This document shows positions 1 to 8,742 of a DNA stretch of 64,000 nt, in pieces (position 1 is the stretch's first letter; each line of letters starts with the position of its first letter). The position numbers were made by a program, and so were the translations under genes. This DNA is from Candidatus Leptovillus gracilis (GTDB taxonomy: Bacteria > Chloroflexota > Anaerolineae > Promineifilales > Promineifilaceae): the NCBI GenBank assembly GCA_016716065.1, contig JADJXA010000007.1:186001-250000 (forward strand). The letters are read 5' to 3'. The notes beneath the pieces are model-generated. The model was not told the origin of the DNA, made no database searches, and saw nothing but the letters and a program-made list of their open reading frames with translations.

Positions 1-196
1 GCACGCCCTCGGCCAGCAGTTGGATGGCTTTGCGGGCGACGACGTTGCTGATGGCTTTGGCCGATTTGCCGCTGCGCTGCCCGTCGGCCAACACCAGGGA
101 GATACCCCCATGCGGCCGTTCGATCATTTCCAGAGTATCGCCGCTCTCGCTGGAGGCGTATTTACTGATTTTGGCGACGGCAAATTGTACGTCCAT
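1..196 (-). CDS. SpoIIE-like PP2C phosphatase domain protein (N-terminal fragment)
   Basis: Only the first 65 or so codons lie in the window; the rest is cut off at base 1. The visible peptide starts MDVQFAVAKISKYA and continues with an ISLVLADGQRSGKSAKAISN stretch. This resembles the start of SpoIIE/PP2C-type serine phosphatases, where the Asp-Gly and following small residues belong to the metal-binding loop. The ATG at 196 is preceded by an AAGGAC Shine-Dalgarno-like stretch, and a good promoter lies at 228-255. Family assignment is from a short piece and so only moderate; a regulatory phosphatase is likely. Confidence 0.55.
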   Translation of the reverse strand, partial: MDVQFAVAKISKYASSESGDTLEMIERPHGGISLVLADGQRSGKSAKAISNVVARKAIQLLAEGV

Positions 197-227
197 GCGT
201 TATTGTCCTTGTGTGAAATCAAGGTGG

Positions 228-255
228 ATTATAAGCAAGGTGGCGGAAGTTTCAA
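228..255 (-). promoter_or_regulatory. Sigma-70-type promoter of the phosphatase gene
   Basis: On the minus strand a TTGAAA box (255-250) is followed after 16 nt by TATAAT (233-228). The predicted start of transcription near 221 leaves a leader of about 25 nt before the ATG at 196. Confidence 0.6.
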
Positions 256-282
256 AGCAAGGACATCTTCACCGCCACCCGC

Positions 283-1113
283 TTAATAATGCGCCAGACT
301 GCCATCCACCCGCGCCCGGTCTACGGCGAAACGGAACAAAAACAGCGACAGCGGAAACAGAACCAGACAAAACAACAGCAGGGCCAGCATATCCCCAGCC
401 AACTCGGCCCAGGACGCGCCCGTTAGCAAAGCGGCGCGCATTGCCCGCATGGAATAGGTGATGGGCAGCAGCCCGGCGATGAGTTGCAGCCAACCGGGCA
501 AAATCGCCACCGGGTAAAAGACGCCACCCACCAGATTCGCCAGATTGGCAAACAGCCCGGTAATCGGCTCGCCCCGCTTAATGACCATGATGATGCCGGC
601 CGTCAGGATGCCAATGCTGGCAAAGGCGACCACCGACAGCAGTAAAATCAGCAGCGCCGCCGGGAAATTGGCCCGGCTCAGGTCTAGGCCCAACAGCAGC
701 ACGCCAATCACCAGATACACAAGCACCCGAAAAGTGGTGTAGACATAGCTCCAGGCGGCCGATCCCACCACAATCCAGGCGACGGGCACGGGGGTCATCA
801 TCATCGCCTCCAGCGTGCCGGTGGTTTGCGATTGGCGCAGAGCGTCGGCGAAGCCGGTCAGCCCGGTGCTGAAGTAGCCGCCCAGAGCAATGCCGATGAT
901 GACAAACGAGAAATAGTCGCCGTTGTACAAATCCAGGTTGGGGCCAGCGATGGCGTTGATGAATTGCGACAAGAAAAAGAAGACCAGGGCGCGCAGCAAA
1001 ATACCGCCAATGCTCACCACAAACGCCAGCCGGTAGCTGACCTCGGTGTAGAAGTCGCGGGCGAGGAAGGACCAGAGGAGGTTTGATGGTTTGAAGGTTG
1101 GTTGGTTGATCAT
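283..1113 (-). CDS. ABC-2 type transporter permease
   Basis: 276-residue integral membrane protein with about six hydrophobic helices, the usual size for an ABC-2 export permease. The segment around residues 175-215, with a GEPITGLFANLANLVGG stretch followed by YPVAILPGWLQ, is typical of the conserved cytoplasmic/periplasmic loop of this family. Its ATG overlaps the stop of the upstream ATPase gene by 4 bp (ATGA), so the two are translationally coupled and form one exporter: NBD plus permease, probably as a dimer of each. The substrate (drug, lipid or polysaccharide) cannot be told from sequence. Confidence 0.85.
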   Translation of the reverse strand: MINQPTFKPSNLLWSFLARDFYTEVSYRLAFVVSIGGILLRALVFFFLSQFINAIAGPNLDLYNGDYFSFVIIGIALGGYFSTGLTGFADALRQSQTTGTLEAMMMTPVPVAWIVVGSAAWSYVYTTFRVLVYLVIGVLLLGLDLSRANFPAALLILLLSVVAFASIGILTAGIIMVIKRGEPITGLFANLANLVGGVFYPVAILPGWLQLIAGLLPITYSMRAMRAALLTGASWAELAGDMLALLLFCLVLFPLSLFLFRFAVDRARVDGSLAHY

Positions 1114-2114
1114 TGTTCCACACTCCGTACTTCGCGTTCCGCGCTTTCCGTTGTGTAGTGGGCGAATACTTCTTCCAGGCTGGGGGGTGTGGCGGTGATG
1201 GCCTGGATGGGGATGGCCTGTTGGCGCAGGTGGTCTAGCACGGCTGTTAACACCCCATCCTCTTCCCCCGCCCGAAACACAACCTGGCCCGGTTCCGGCA
1301 TCGTTATACCCGGGACCAGCGCGCGGAGTTGGTCTGGCACGGCCGTTCCCGCTCCCTGCCCTTCACCCATCTGCACGGTATATAACCGCTGCGGCCGTAA
1401 TTCGCGGCGCAAATCGGCCGGGCGGCCAATGGCCTGGATACGGCCGTGATGCAGCAGCGCCACCCGGTCGCACAACTTTTCCGCCTCGGCCAGGTCATGG
1501 GTGATGAGAAAAATCGTCAATCCCTGCCCGGCCATCAGGCGCAGCAGCAGCGCGTGCAGCCGGTTGGTGGCCGTGGGGTCCAGGCTGCGGCTTGGTTCAT
1601 CGAGAAACAGAAGGCGCGGCCGGTGCAGCAGGCTGCGGGCGATGGCTAAACGCTGGCGCATCCCGCTGGAAAAATTGCTAAAGCGCCGGTCGGCTACGTC
1701 CAGCAAATCCACATCGGTCAGTACCTCGGACACGCGGTTGGCGGCGGCACGGCCGTGCAGCCCGTGCATCGCCGCAAAAAAGCTCAGGTTGCGCCGCGCC
1801 GACAGCCGCCAGAAAAAGCTGCGCTCGTCGGACACCACCAGCCCGACGGCGGCGCGAATCGCCAGCGTGTCTTGCAGCGCATGGCCGACGACCTGGCCGC
1901 GCCCGCTGCTGGGCATAATCAGCGTACAGAGCATCTTGGTGAGGGTGGTTTTGCCCGCGCCGTTGGGTCCCAGCAGGCCAAACAGTTCCCCCTGCGGCAC
2001 TGTAAGGGAGATGCCAGAGACGGCCGTTACCGGCGTTGGCCGCGTCACCCGCCGCCAACCCTGAGGCGGTTCATAAATTTTGCTGAGTTGTTCGGTTTCG
2101 ATGATTGCGTTCAT
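1110..2114 (-). CDS. ABC transporter ATP-binding protein (ABC-2 exporter)
   Basis: Complete nucleotide-binding domain: Walker A LLGPNGAGKTTLTKM, signature SSGMRQRLAIARSL in place of LSGGQ, Walker B LLFLDEPSRSLDP, and the H-loop LITHDLAEAEKL. A C-terminal extension of about 90 residues follows, as in DrrA/CcmA-like exporter ATPases. I take the ATG at 2114; a TTG 12 bp upstream is also in frame but has no ribosome site. A tandem 7-bp repeat lies directly upstream (2124-2165), so the promoter is not obvious. It powers the permease encoded immediately downstream. Confidence 0.88.
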   Translation of the reverse strand: MNAIIETEQLSKIYEPPQGWRRVTRPTPVTAVSGISLTVPQGELFGLLGPNGAGKTTLTKMLCTLIMPSSGRGQVVGHALQDTLAIRAAVGLVVSDERSFFWRLSARRNLSFFAAMHGLHGRAAANRVSEVLTDVDLLDVADRRFSNFSSGMRQRLAIARSLLHRPRLLFLDEPSRSLDPTATNRLHALLLRLMAGQGLTIFLITHDLAEAEKLCDRVALLHHGRIQAIGRPADLRRELRPQRLYTVQMGEGQGAGTAVPDQLRALVPGITMPEPGQVVFRAGEEDGVLTAVLDHLRQQAIPIQAITATPPSLEEVFAHYTTESAEREVRSVEQ

Positions 2115-2123
2115 GATCGGGAT

Positions 2124-2165
2124 CAATCGTAAATCGCAAATCGTTAATCGTCAATCGCTAATTGG
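2124..2165. repeat. Heptanucleotide tandem repeat
   Basis: Six 7-bp units of the form NAATCGN (last one degenerate) in perfect 7-bp register. It sits between the divergently transcribed ABC-2 ATPase and the FtsX-type permease gene. Confidence 0.8.
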
Positions 2166-2330
2166 TACACAGCCGCGGTAGGCAATACGAGGGCAATGAA
2201 TGTACAGTTAGAAGCGGCAGATAATAAGGGCTTTTTACGGCCGTTCTGGTTAAAATTCTTACTGGAGCGGCCAAAAGCCAACAACGTATTTTCAAACTAT
2301 CATAACGATGTGGCAATAAATACAGAGCGA

Positions 2331-2351
2331 CAAAAGCTTCACACGCTTTTG
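2331..2351 (+). promoter_or_regulatory. Small hairpin in the leader of the permease gene
   Basis: CAAAAGC and GCTTTTG arms (7 bp) with a 7-nt loop, ending 28 bp before the ATG at 2380. The rest of the 2166-2379 gap shows no gene; it holds one ACGGCCGT palindrome near 2240. The role of the hairpin is unknown. Confidence 0.35.
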
Positions 2352-2379
2352 CCGTTTCTTTTGGCGCGATAAGAACCCT

Positions 2380-4776
2380 ATGATGCTAAGAACTCGCTGG
2401 CGCAAAGTCGGCCTAGACTTGTGGAGCAACAAAGTCCGCACCTTGTTGGTGGTGGCGGCGATTGCCGTGGGTGTGTTTTCCGTCGGTTTGGTGGCCACCG
2501 GCCAGCATATCTTGCTGCGCGAACTCAACCGCGACTATTTGTCGTCGCAGCCGGCTTCGGCCACGTTGTATACCTCGCCCGTAGATGAGGAGATGATCAA
2601 GGGAATAGCGGCCATGCCGCAGGTGGCTGCCGCTGAAGGGCGGCGCTCGCTGCGTGTGCAGGCCCAGGTGGGGCCGAACCAATGGCGCGATTTACTGTTA
2701 ACGGCCGTGCCCGACTTCCAAACCTCCCAACTAGACATCATCACCCCGGTGGACGGCCAATGGCCGCCGCGCAAGCAAGAACTGCTGGTGGAGGCCCTCT
2801 CGCTCGATTTTCTCCGCGCCGAACTCGGCGATACTCTCCTGGTGGAACTGGCCGATGGCACACACAAAGAGCTTGAGCTGGTCGGTTCCGCCCACGACAG
2901 CCACGTGCCCAACGCCCAGATCACCAACAACGCCTTCGGCTATGTCACCCCGGAGACGATGGAATCGCTGGCAATGGGCCGATTCTACACCGAAGTCCGT
3001 TTCACTGTTACCGAAAACAGCAACGATAAGACCCACATTCAGGCTGTCGCCGACGCGGTAAAGGATAAGCTGGAAAAAAGTGGGCGTGAAGTCTATAGTA
3101 TGCGCGTGCCCAATCCCGGCGAACATTGGGCGCAAGAAGTCATCGAGACGTTGGTGCTGCTCATCGGCGTGTTTGGCGTGTTGATTTTGTTTTTGTCCGG
3201 CTTCCTGGTCATCAACACGATTTCCGCGCTGCTCAGCCAACATACCCGGCAAATCGGTGTGATGAAGTTGGTGGGGGCCAGGCGTCGCCAGATTATGGCA
3301 ATGTATATGGTGACGGTGCTGGCTTACGGCCTGATGGCTTTGCTGGTGGGGATGCCGTTGGGCATTGGCTTTGCCCAATACCTGATCAAAGATTTTGTCA
3401 GTGGGCTGCTCAATTTCCAGGTCGCCAGTCTGCAGGTTCCCGCCTCTATTTTGCTGCTGCAAGTGGCCGTGGGGCTGTTGGTTCCGCTGTTGGCGGCGCT
3501 GTGGCCGGTGTTGAACGGCGTGCAAGTGACCACCCACAAAGCGCTGAACAGCCTGGGCATTAGCCAGGGGTATAACAAGGGATTGGTGGAGCGCTGGTTT
3601 ACGGCGTTTCAGGAGTGGCTGCCGGTGCAGCGGCCGCTCATCATCTCCTTGCGCAACACGGTGCGGCGCAAAGGGCGGCTGGCTCTGACGCTGACCACCC
3701 TGATCCTGGGCACGGCGCTGTTTATCGCCGTCCTCAGCGTGCGTGATTCGGTGCAGGCCACTGTAGACAGCTTTTTGCGCTTCCACCAGTATGATGTACG
3801 CCTTAACTTTGATCGCCCCCATCGTTTGGCGCAAATCGAGCAAATTGCCTGGCAAACGCCGGGCGTGGTAGCCGTGGAAGGTTGGACCACTGCCTCGGCG
3901 CAGCGCGTGCGGCCCGATGGCACAGACAGCGACGCCATCAGCCTGCAAGCTGCGCCGGTGGATTCGGCGTTGATGGACCCGCCGCTGGAAGACGGCCGTT
4001 GGCTGCAACCCACCGACCGCTATGCCATCGTCGTCAACACCGACTTTATGGCCGATGAACAGGACGTTCAGCTAGGCGAGATGGTTACGCTGACTATGAA
4101 CGGCCGTGAAAACAACTGGCAAGTTGTCGGCGTGGTGCGCAGTACGGCCGCCGGCCCCGGCGTCTATGTCTCCGACAGCGATTACGCTTACATCACGCGC
4201 AGCATCGGCCAGGCCAACAGCGTGCGTGTCGTTATTGCCCAGCATGACCTGAAAAGCCAGGAGGATACGGCCGTACTCCTTTCCACGAGCTTCCAAAACG
4301 CCGGTCTGCGTATCGCCGGCAGCCGCACCACCGAAGAGATCCGCCAACAAGCCGACTTCCAATTCAACATTGTTGTCGGTTTCCTGGTGATGATGGCTGG
4401 CCTGCTGGCGATGGTCGGCGGGCTGGGTCTGACAACCACCATGAGCATCAATGTGCTAGAGCGCATCCGCGAAATTGGCGTGCTGCGGGCCATCGGCGCT
4501 TCCGATGGCTCTGTGCGCCTTATTGTCATGGCCGAAGGCGTCCTCATTGGCTGGCTCAGTTTTGCGGGCGGCAGCTTGCTGGCTGTACCGTTTAGCCGTA
4601 TCCTCAGCCAGCAGGTGGGCGTGGCTTTATTGGGCTTTCCGCTGGACTATACGTTCTCGGTCAGTGGTATGGTATTGTGGTTTGTGATCATTAGCATCCT
4701 GGGAGCAGCCGCTTCATTAGGCCCGGCACGCAACGCATCCCGTTTAACCATCCGTGAAGTTTTGGCATATGAGTAG
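2380..4776 (+). CDS. FtsX/MacB-like ABC transporter permease, large form
   Basis: 798 residues with a membrane helix near residues 17-40, a long extracytoplasmic domain (about 45-250), three helices (about 255-375), a second extracytoplasmic domain and a second block of three helices at the C terminus. This duplicated FtsX layout is that of the large single-chain permeases of Gram-positive and Chloroflexi ABC systems. The repeated motif near the helices (VMKLVGARRRQI and GVLRAIGASDGSV) is the FtsX coupling-helix region. The ATPase and two HlyD-like adaptors follow on the same strand, so this is the transmembrane part of a MacAB-like exporter. Two ATG codons stand in tandem and no strong ribosome site is visible. 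Confidence 0.88.
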   Translation: MMLRTRWRKVGLDLWSNKVRTLLVVAAIAVGVFSVGLVATGQHILLRELNRDYLSSQPASATLYTSPVDEEMIKGIAAMPQVAAAEGRRSLRVQAQVGPNQWRDLLLTAVPDFQTSQLDIITPVDGQWPPRKQELLVEALSLDFLRAELGDTLLVELADGTHKELELVGSAHDSHVPNAQITNNAFGYVTPETMESLAMGRFYTEVRFTVTENSNDKTHIQAVADAVKDKLEKSGREVYSMRVPNPGEHWAQEVIETLVLLIGVFGVLILFLSGFLVINTISALLSQHTRQIGVMKLVGARRRQIMAMYMVTVLAYGLMALLVGMPLGIGFAQYLIKDFVSGLLNFQVASLQVPASILLLQVAVGLLVPLLAALWPVLNGVQVTTHKALNSLGISQGYNKGLVERWFTAFQEWLPVQRPLIISLRNTVRRKGRLALTLTTLILGTALFIAVLSVRDSVQATVDSFLRFHQYDVRLNFDRPHRLAQIEQIAWQTPGVVAVEGWTTASAQRVRPDGTDSDAISLQAAPVDSALMDPPLEDGRWLQPTDRYAIVVNTDFMADEQDVQLGEMVTLTMNGRENNWQVVGVVRSTAAGPGVYVSDSDYAYITRSIGQANSVRVVIAQHDLKSQEDTAVLLSTSFQNAGLRIAGSRTTEEIRQQADFQFNIVVGFLVMMAGLLAMVGGLGLTTTMSINVLERIREIGVLRAIGASDGSVRLIVMAEGVLIGWLSFAGGSLLAVPFSRILSQQVGVALLGFPLDYTFSVSGMVLWFVIISILGAAASLGPARNASRLTIREVLAYE

Positions 4777-4783
4777 CGGCGCC

Positions 4784-4816
4784 AGAAGGTCAACTTTTAG
4801 CAAAAGTTGACCTTCT
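4784..4816. terminator. Perfect inverted repeat between permease and ATPase genes
   Basis: 15-bp arms (left arm AGAAGGTCAACTTTT) around a 3-nt loop. It lies 8 bp after the permease stop and 21 bp before the next ATG. There is no clear T-run, so it may attenuate or protect mRNA ends rather than terminate. It belongs to a class of short perfect palindromes found at several gene ends in this window. Confidence 0.6.
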
Positions 4817-4837
4817 ATTGTCCACGTCAAGGTATTT

Positions 4838-5584
4838 ATGTTTAGCAAACTGTTTCAAAAGAGTAATGGTACGGCCGTTAGCCGCAATGGCTACACGCCC
4901 ACCCACCTGATTGATTTACACCAGGTTGTCAAAACCTATCACACGCCCGCCGGTGACTTTTTGGCGCTGAACGGCGTGGATCTGCAAATAGACAGAGGCG
5001 AATTTGTCAGCGTGGTGGGCAAATCTGGCAGCGGCAAATCCACGTTGATTAACATGATTACCGGCATTGATCGGCCATCCACAGGCAGCATATACGTTGG
5101 TGATCAGGCCATCCACCACCTGGGCGAAGGCCCCATGGCCGAGTGGCGCGGCCGCAATCTGGGCGTCATTTTTCAATTTTTCCAACTGCTGCCCATGCTT
5201 TCCTGCCTGGAAAACATCATGCTGCCGATGGACTTCCGCAACCGCTACACGCCCCGAGAGCGTAAGGAACGCGCGCTCCATTTGCTCGAACAGGTAGAAA
5301 TGGCCGAACACGCCTACAAACTACCTTCGGAAGTTTCCGGCGGGCAGCAGCAGCGCGTGGCTATCGCCCGCGCCCTGGCCAACGACCCACCCATCCTGAC
5401 GGCCGATGAACCAACCGGCAACCTGGATTCTAAAACGGCCGATTCCATCTTCCGCCTGTTTGAGAGCCTGGTAGCCGATGGCAAAACCATCCTCATGGTG
5501 ACGCACGACAACGAGCTGGCAAACCGGGTTAATCGCACCATCACCCTGGCCGATGGCGAGATTGTGGACGAGGTAAGCCATTAA
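4838..5584 (+). CDS. LolD/MacB-type ABC transporter ATP-binding protein
   Basis: 248 residues. Walker A VVGKSGSGKSTLIN, Q-loop in GVIFQFFQLLPMLS, signature VSGGQQQRVAIARAL, Walker B LTADEPTGNLDS and H-loop MVTHD mark an ATPase of the LolD/MacB/FtsE family, which pairs with FtsX-type permeases. A roughly 20-residue N-terminal extension precedes the first strand. It lies between the FtsX-like permease and two adaptor genes and so completes the exporter. Confidence 0.92.
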   Translation: MFSKLFQKSNGTAVSRNGYTPTHLIDLHQVVKTYHTPAGDFLALNGVDLQIDRGEFVSVVGKSGSGKSTLINMITGIDRPSTGSIYVGDQAIHHLGEGPMAEWRGRNLGVIFQFFQLLPMLSCLENIMLPMDFRNRYTPRERKERALHLLEQVEMAEHAYKLPSEVSGGQQQRVAIARALANDPPILTADEPTGNLDSKTADSIFRLFESLVADGKTILMVTHDNELANRVNRTITLADGEIVDEVSH

Positions 5585-5651
5585 ACAAACGAGCCGCCGT
5601 CAACCGAAGTCCGCATCCCGTTTTCCGTCAGCGCTTACCAAAGGCAGCGCC

Positions 5652-5711
5652 TTACGGAATACGGAATACAGCTTACGGATTACCGAATACCAAATACCGA
5701 ATACCTAACAC
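5652..5711. repeat. Heptanucleotide tandem repeat
   Basis: About eight 7-bp units (ttacgga, atacgga, atacagc, ttaccga, ataccaa and so on) in register, filling most of the gap between the ATPase and the first adaptor gene. Confidence 0.8.
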
Positions 5712-5723
5712 CAGGAGTATCTT

Positions 5724-7127
5724 ATGAATGTAAAGCGCGCCGCCATTGGCGTCATGGTAATTGTTGTTTTGTTGGTAGCTGGCTATTTTGCTTACCAACA
5801 ATTCCTGGTTCCTGAACCGGAAGAAGCAGCAGCAGCGGCCGCAGCAACGGCCGTTATAGACCCCAACCTGATCAACATCCAGACCAATCTGGACCAGGTG
5901 ATAGCCGAAGGGCGGCTGACGCCCCTAAAAAACGCGACCCTCTCTTTTCAATCCGGCGGTCAATTGGCCGAGGTGCTGGTGTCTGAAGGTGACGTGGTCG
6001 AGAGCGGCGCGGCGCTGCTGCGCCTGGACACGACCGATGAGCAGTTGGCTGTCATCCAGGCCGAAGCCGCCCTGACCCAGGCCAACGCCAATCTGACGAC
6101 GGCCAACGCCGGGCTGCTGTCTGCCCAAACCGGCGTCCAGGCGGCCGATGTGGCCGTGGAAGCGGCCGAAGCCAGACTGGCGCTGGTGCTGACCGGCCCG
6201 TCTGCTGCCCAGCTTGCCATCAGCGAACAAGGCGTCCGTCTGGCCGAGGCGGGCATTAACCAGGCGGCGGGCGGCCGGGCGCTGGCGCTGCAAGGCGCGA
6301 CGAGCGCCGAAATTCAGGCGGCTGAAGCGCGGTTGGCCGCCGCCCAGGCCCAATACCTGGCGGCGCAAAAGCAGTTCGAGCCGTTGGCGCAAAACGCCGA
6401 TGCCGACGCCGCAGCGCGTGAACAGGCGCGGCTGCAATTGAACGCGGCGCAAGCCAATGTGAACGCCGCCCAGGCTGCTTTAAACGAATTACGCGCCGGT
6501 CCTATTGCCGCCGAACAAACGGCGGCCAACAGCTCTGTCGCCGCCGCCACCAACCAGCGGGACGCGGCGCAGTCGCAGTTGGCGCTGCTGCAGTTGGGGG
6601 CCAGCCCGGAACAGGTCGCCGTTACCCAGGCGGCGGTGGTTGAGGCGCAAAATCGGGCGGCCGAGGCAGCGCTGCGGGTGGTTCAGGCAGAAACGGCCGT
6701 CACCCAAGCGGAAACGGCCGTTCTCGAAGCCGAGATCGCCGTCACTGCCGCCCAGACCGCGTTGGCAAAACGCACCCTCACAGCCCCCTTTGCCGCCACA
6801 GTTGCGGCCATCAATGTCAAAGAAGGGCAGATAGTCTCGGCCGGCGCGCCGCTGCTGCTCCTGGCCGATTTTGGCGGCTGGCAGGTGGAAACCACCGATC
6901 TGTCCGAAGTCAGTGTGGTTGCTATTCGTAAAGGCTTTGCCGCTGATGTGACCATAGACGCCTTCCCCGGCCAAACGCTGCCGGCAACCATTGTGGACAT
7001 CGCCTCTGTTTCCGACGTGGTGCGCGGCGACGTAACCTACCGGGTGACGTTGGACCTGGAGAACAGCGCCGATCTGCCGCTGCGTTGGGGCATGACCACC
7101 TTTGTGAGCGTTGATACGCAGCAATGA
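5724..7127 (+). CDS. HlyD/MacA-like periplasmic adaptor protein (first copy)
   Basis: 467 residues. One N-terminal membrane anchor (about residues 7-27), a lipoyl half-motif (LAEVLVSEGDVVESGAALLRLD), a very long Ala/Gln-rich coiled coil (about 110-360), the second lipoyl half (TLTAPFAATVAAINVKEGQIV) and a C-terminal beta-barrel. This is the membrane-fusion-protein layout. Ribosome site CAGGAG lies 9 nt before the ATG. In a bacterium that probably lacks a TolC-like factor, such adaptors are thought to extend the ABC permease outward. A second, homologous adaptor follows. Confidence 0.88.
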   Translation: MNVKRAAIGVMVIVVLLVAGYFAYQQFLVPEPEEAAAAAAATAVIDPNLINIQTNLDQVIAEGRLTPLKNATLSFQSGGQLAEVLVSEGDVVESGAALLRLDTTDEQLAVIQAEAALTQANANLTTANAGLLSAQTGVQAADVAVEAAEARLALVLTGPSAAQLAISEQGVRLAEAGINQAAGGRALALQGATSAEIQAAEARLAAAQAQYLAAQKQFEPLAQNADADAAAREQARLQLNAAQANVNAAQAALNELRAGPIAAEQTAANSSVAAATNQRDAAQSQLALLQLGASPEQVAVTQAAVVEAQNRAAEAALRVVQAETAVTQAETAVLEAEIAVTAAQTALAKRTLTAPFAATVAAINVKEGQIVSAGAPLLLLADFGGWQVETTDLSEVSVVAIRKGFAADVTIDAFPGQTLPATIVDIASVSDVVRGDVTYRVTLDLENSADLPLRWGMTTFVSVDTQQ

Positions 7128-7153
7128 TGGTCTGTCTGGTGTCAAACGTCACT

Positions 7154-7181
7154 CGTCAGGCAGTTGTTTGGCCGCCTGACG
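7154..7181 (+). terminator. Stem-loop between the two adaptor genes
   Basis: CGTCAGGC and GCCTGACG arms (8 bp) with a 12-nt loop, about 25 bp after the first adaptor's stop. No T-run follows, so it is at best an attenuator or mRNA-processing hairpin. Confidence 0.35.
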
Positions 7182-7229
7182 CCTGATCAACATTCCTGAA
7201 AGACCTCGAATATCTTAGGACAACAAGTC

Positions 7230-8630
7230 ATGAATAAAAAACGTCTTCTTTTTACATGTTTAGCGGTGCTGGCGCTGAGTCTGGTGGCTGCGGCTAAACC
7301 ACAGTGGGGGCGGGCAACGGCCGTTGCCGCCGCACAAGAACCCATTCAGGTTGTCGCCCAAACCAGTGGCGCGCAGGTAAACGCCGAAGGCCAGATTGAG
7401 CCTCTCTTTTACGTGGACCTGGCCTTCCAGATGGGAGGGCAGGTAGCCGAGATATTGGTCAGCGAAGGCGACCAGGTGGCCGCCGGCGACCCGCTCATTC
7501 GGCTGGATGCAGCCCAGGCGGAGTTGGCTTTGCAGCAGGCCCAGGCCCGGCTTGGCTCTGCCCAGGCTGCTGTGACTCTGGCGCAAAATCAAAAAGTCCT
7601 GGCCGAGGCGGCCATCCAGACGGCCGAATCGCAGGTGGCGGCGGCCGAGGCCAATCTGACCCTGGTGCAGGCTGGCCCTCGGCCCGAAGAGATCGCCGCG
7701 GCGCAAAGCAATCTGGCGGCGGCGCAGGCGGCTGTGAACCAGGCGGTTGGGCAGCGCGACACAGCGCTGAACAACGTGGGAACCAGCGCCCAAATCAGCG
7801 GCGCCGAAGCCCAGGTGGCGGCGGCTGCCGCCCAGGTGCGTGCCCTGGAAGAACAATACGACGACATTTTGACCACCTGTATCAACACACCCAGTGGTGA
7901 AATTTGCCCGTTGTATGGCACGGTTGAAGAAACCACGCGGGCGCAGTTGGAAGCCGCGCGCCTAAATCTGGCGGCGGCCCAGGCCACGCTGGACGCTTTG
8001 CAGGCTGGCCCTACGGCGGCGCAGTCGCAGGCCGCGCAGGGAGGTGTGGGCATCGCCATCGCCAATCGGGATTTGGCCCAGGCGCAGTTGGATTTGCTGC
8101 TGGCCCCGGCATCGGCGGAAGAGGTCGCGATTGCGGAAGTGGGGGTGCGGCAGGCGCAGGTGGGGGTTGAAGGGGCGCGAACGGCCGTTACCCAGGCTGA
8201 CGCCGCCATCGCCCAGGCGGAAGCGGTGGTGGCCCAGGCGGAAGCGGGCGTGGCCGCTACCCAAGCCGTGTTGGACCGGATGACGCTGCGGGCGACGTTT
8301 ACCGGCACGGTTTCGCGCATCAATACCAACCTGGGCGAACTGGTTGGCGGAGGCATTCCGGTGGTAACGATGGCCGATTTTTCCGGCTGGCAGGTGCAGA
8401 CCAGCGACCTCACTGAACTGGACGTGGCTTTTGTGACTGTGGGGGATACGGCAACGGTGACATTTGACGCCATTCCAGGCGAAGCCGTGCGCGGTGTGGT
8501 GAGTAACGTGGCTCTGGTGGCCGGGCTGGCGCGGGGTGATGTGGTGTTTGAGGTGACGATTGATCTGGATGCTGCGCCGAATTTGCCGCTGCGCTGGGGC
8601 ATGACGGCCGTGATCAACATTGAAAGCTAA
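7230..8630 (+). CDS. HlyD/MacA-like periplasmic adaptor protein (second copy)
   Basis: 466 residues, homologous along its length to the preceding adaptor: N-terminal hydrophobic segment (residues 5-22, possibly a cleaved signal), lipoyl half GGQVAEILVSEGDQVAAGDPLIRLD, long Ala/Gln coiled coil (about 95-340), then TLRATFTGTVSRINTNLGELV and a beta-barrel ending in LPLRWGMTAVIN. A CINTPSGEIC segment with two cysteines near residues 214-223 interrupts the coiled coil and is absent from the first copy; the pair could form a disulfide. Probably the product of tandem duplication and divergence; the two may form a hetero-oligomeric adaptor. Confidence 0.87.
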   Translation: MNKKRLLFTCLAVLALSLVAAAKPQWGRATAVAAAQEPIQVVAQTSGAQVNAEGQIEPLFYVDLAFQMGGQVAEILVSEGDQVAAGDPLIRLDAAQAELALQQAQARLGSAQAAVTLAQNQKVLAEAAIQTAESQVAAAEANLTLVQAGPRPEEIAAAQSNLAAAQAAVNQAVGQRDTALNNVGTSAQISGAEAQVAAAAAQVRALEEQYDDILTTCINTPSGEICPLYGTVEETTRAQLEAARLNLAAAQATLDALQAGPTAAQSQAAQGGVGIAIANRDLAQAQLDLLLAPASAEEVAIAEVGVRQAQVGVEGARTAVTQADAAIAQAEAVVAQAEAGVAATQAVLDRMTLRATFTGTVSRINTNLGELVGGGIPVVTMADFSGWQVQTSDLTELDVAFVTVGDTATVTFDAIPGEAVRGVVSNVALVAGLARGDVVFEVTIDLDAAPNLPLRWGMTAVINIES

Positions 8631-8670
8631 CCCGGCGCCGCTTGTCATAATCACCGGATAATTTCATTGC

Positions 8671-8709
8671 TTCAAAACGCCCGTCAGTAGCGTATAATAC
8701 CAGGGTATT
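8671..8709 (+). promoter_or_regulatory. Promoter and small palindrome upstream of the DUF1269 gene
   Basis: A perfect TATAAT stands at 8693-8698; the -35 is weak (TTCAAA at 8671, 16-nt spacer). AATACC-AG-GGTATT (8696-8709) overlaps the end of the -10 box and the likely start site, a position where a repressor could act. Confidence 0.5.
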
Positions 8710-8742
8710 CTTATAAGTTGGTCTGGACTTTAGGAGGTTATG

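Noticed and set aside
2731..4008. Long antisense open frame of 425 codons
   Set aside because: It mirrors the FtsX-like gene; high GC codon bias creates such shadows and its composition (His, Gln, Arg) is not protein-like.
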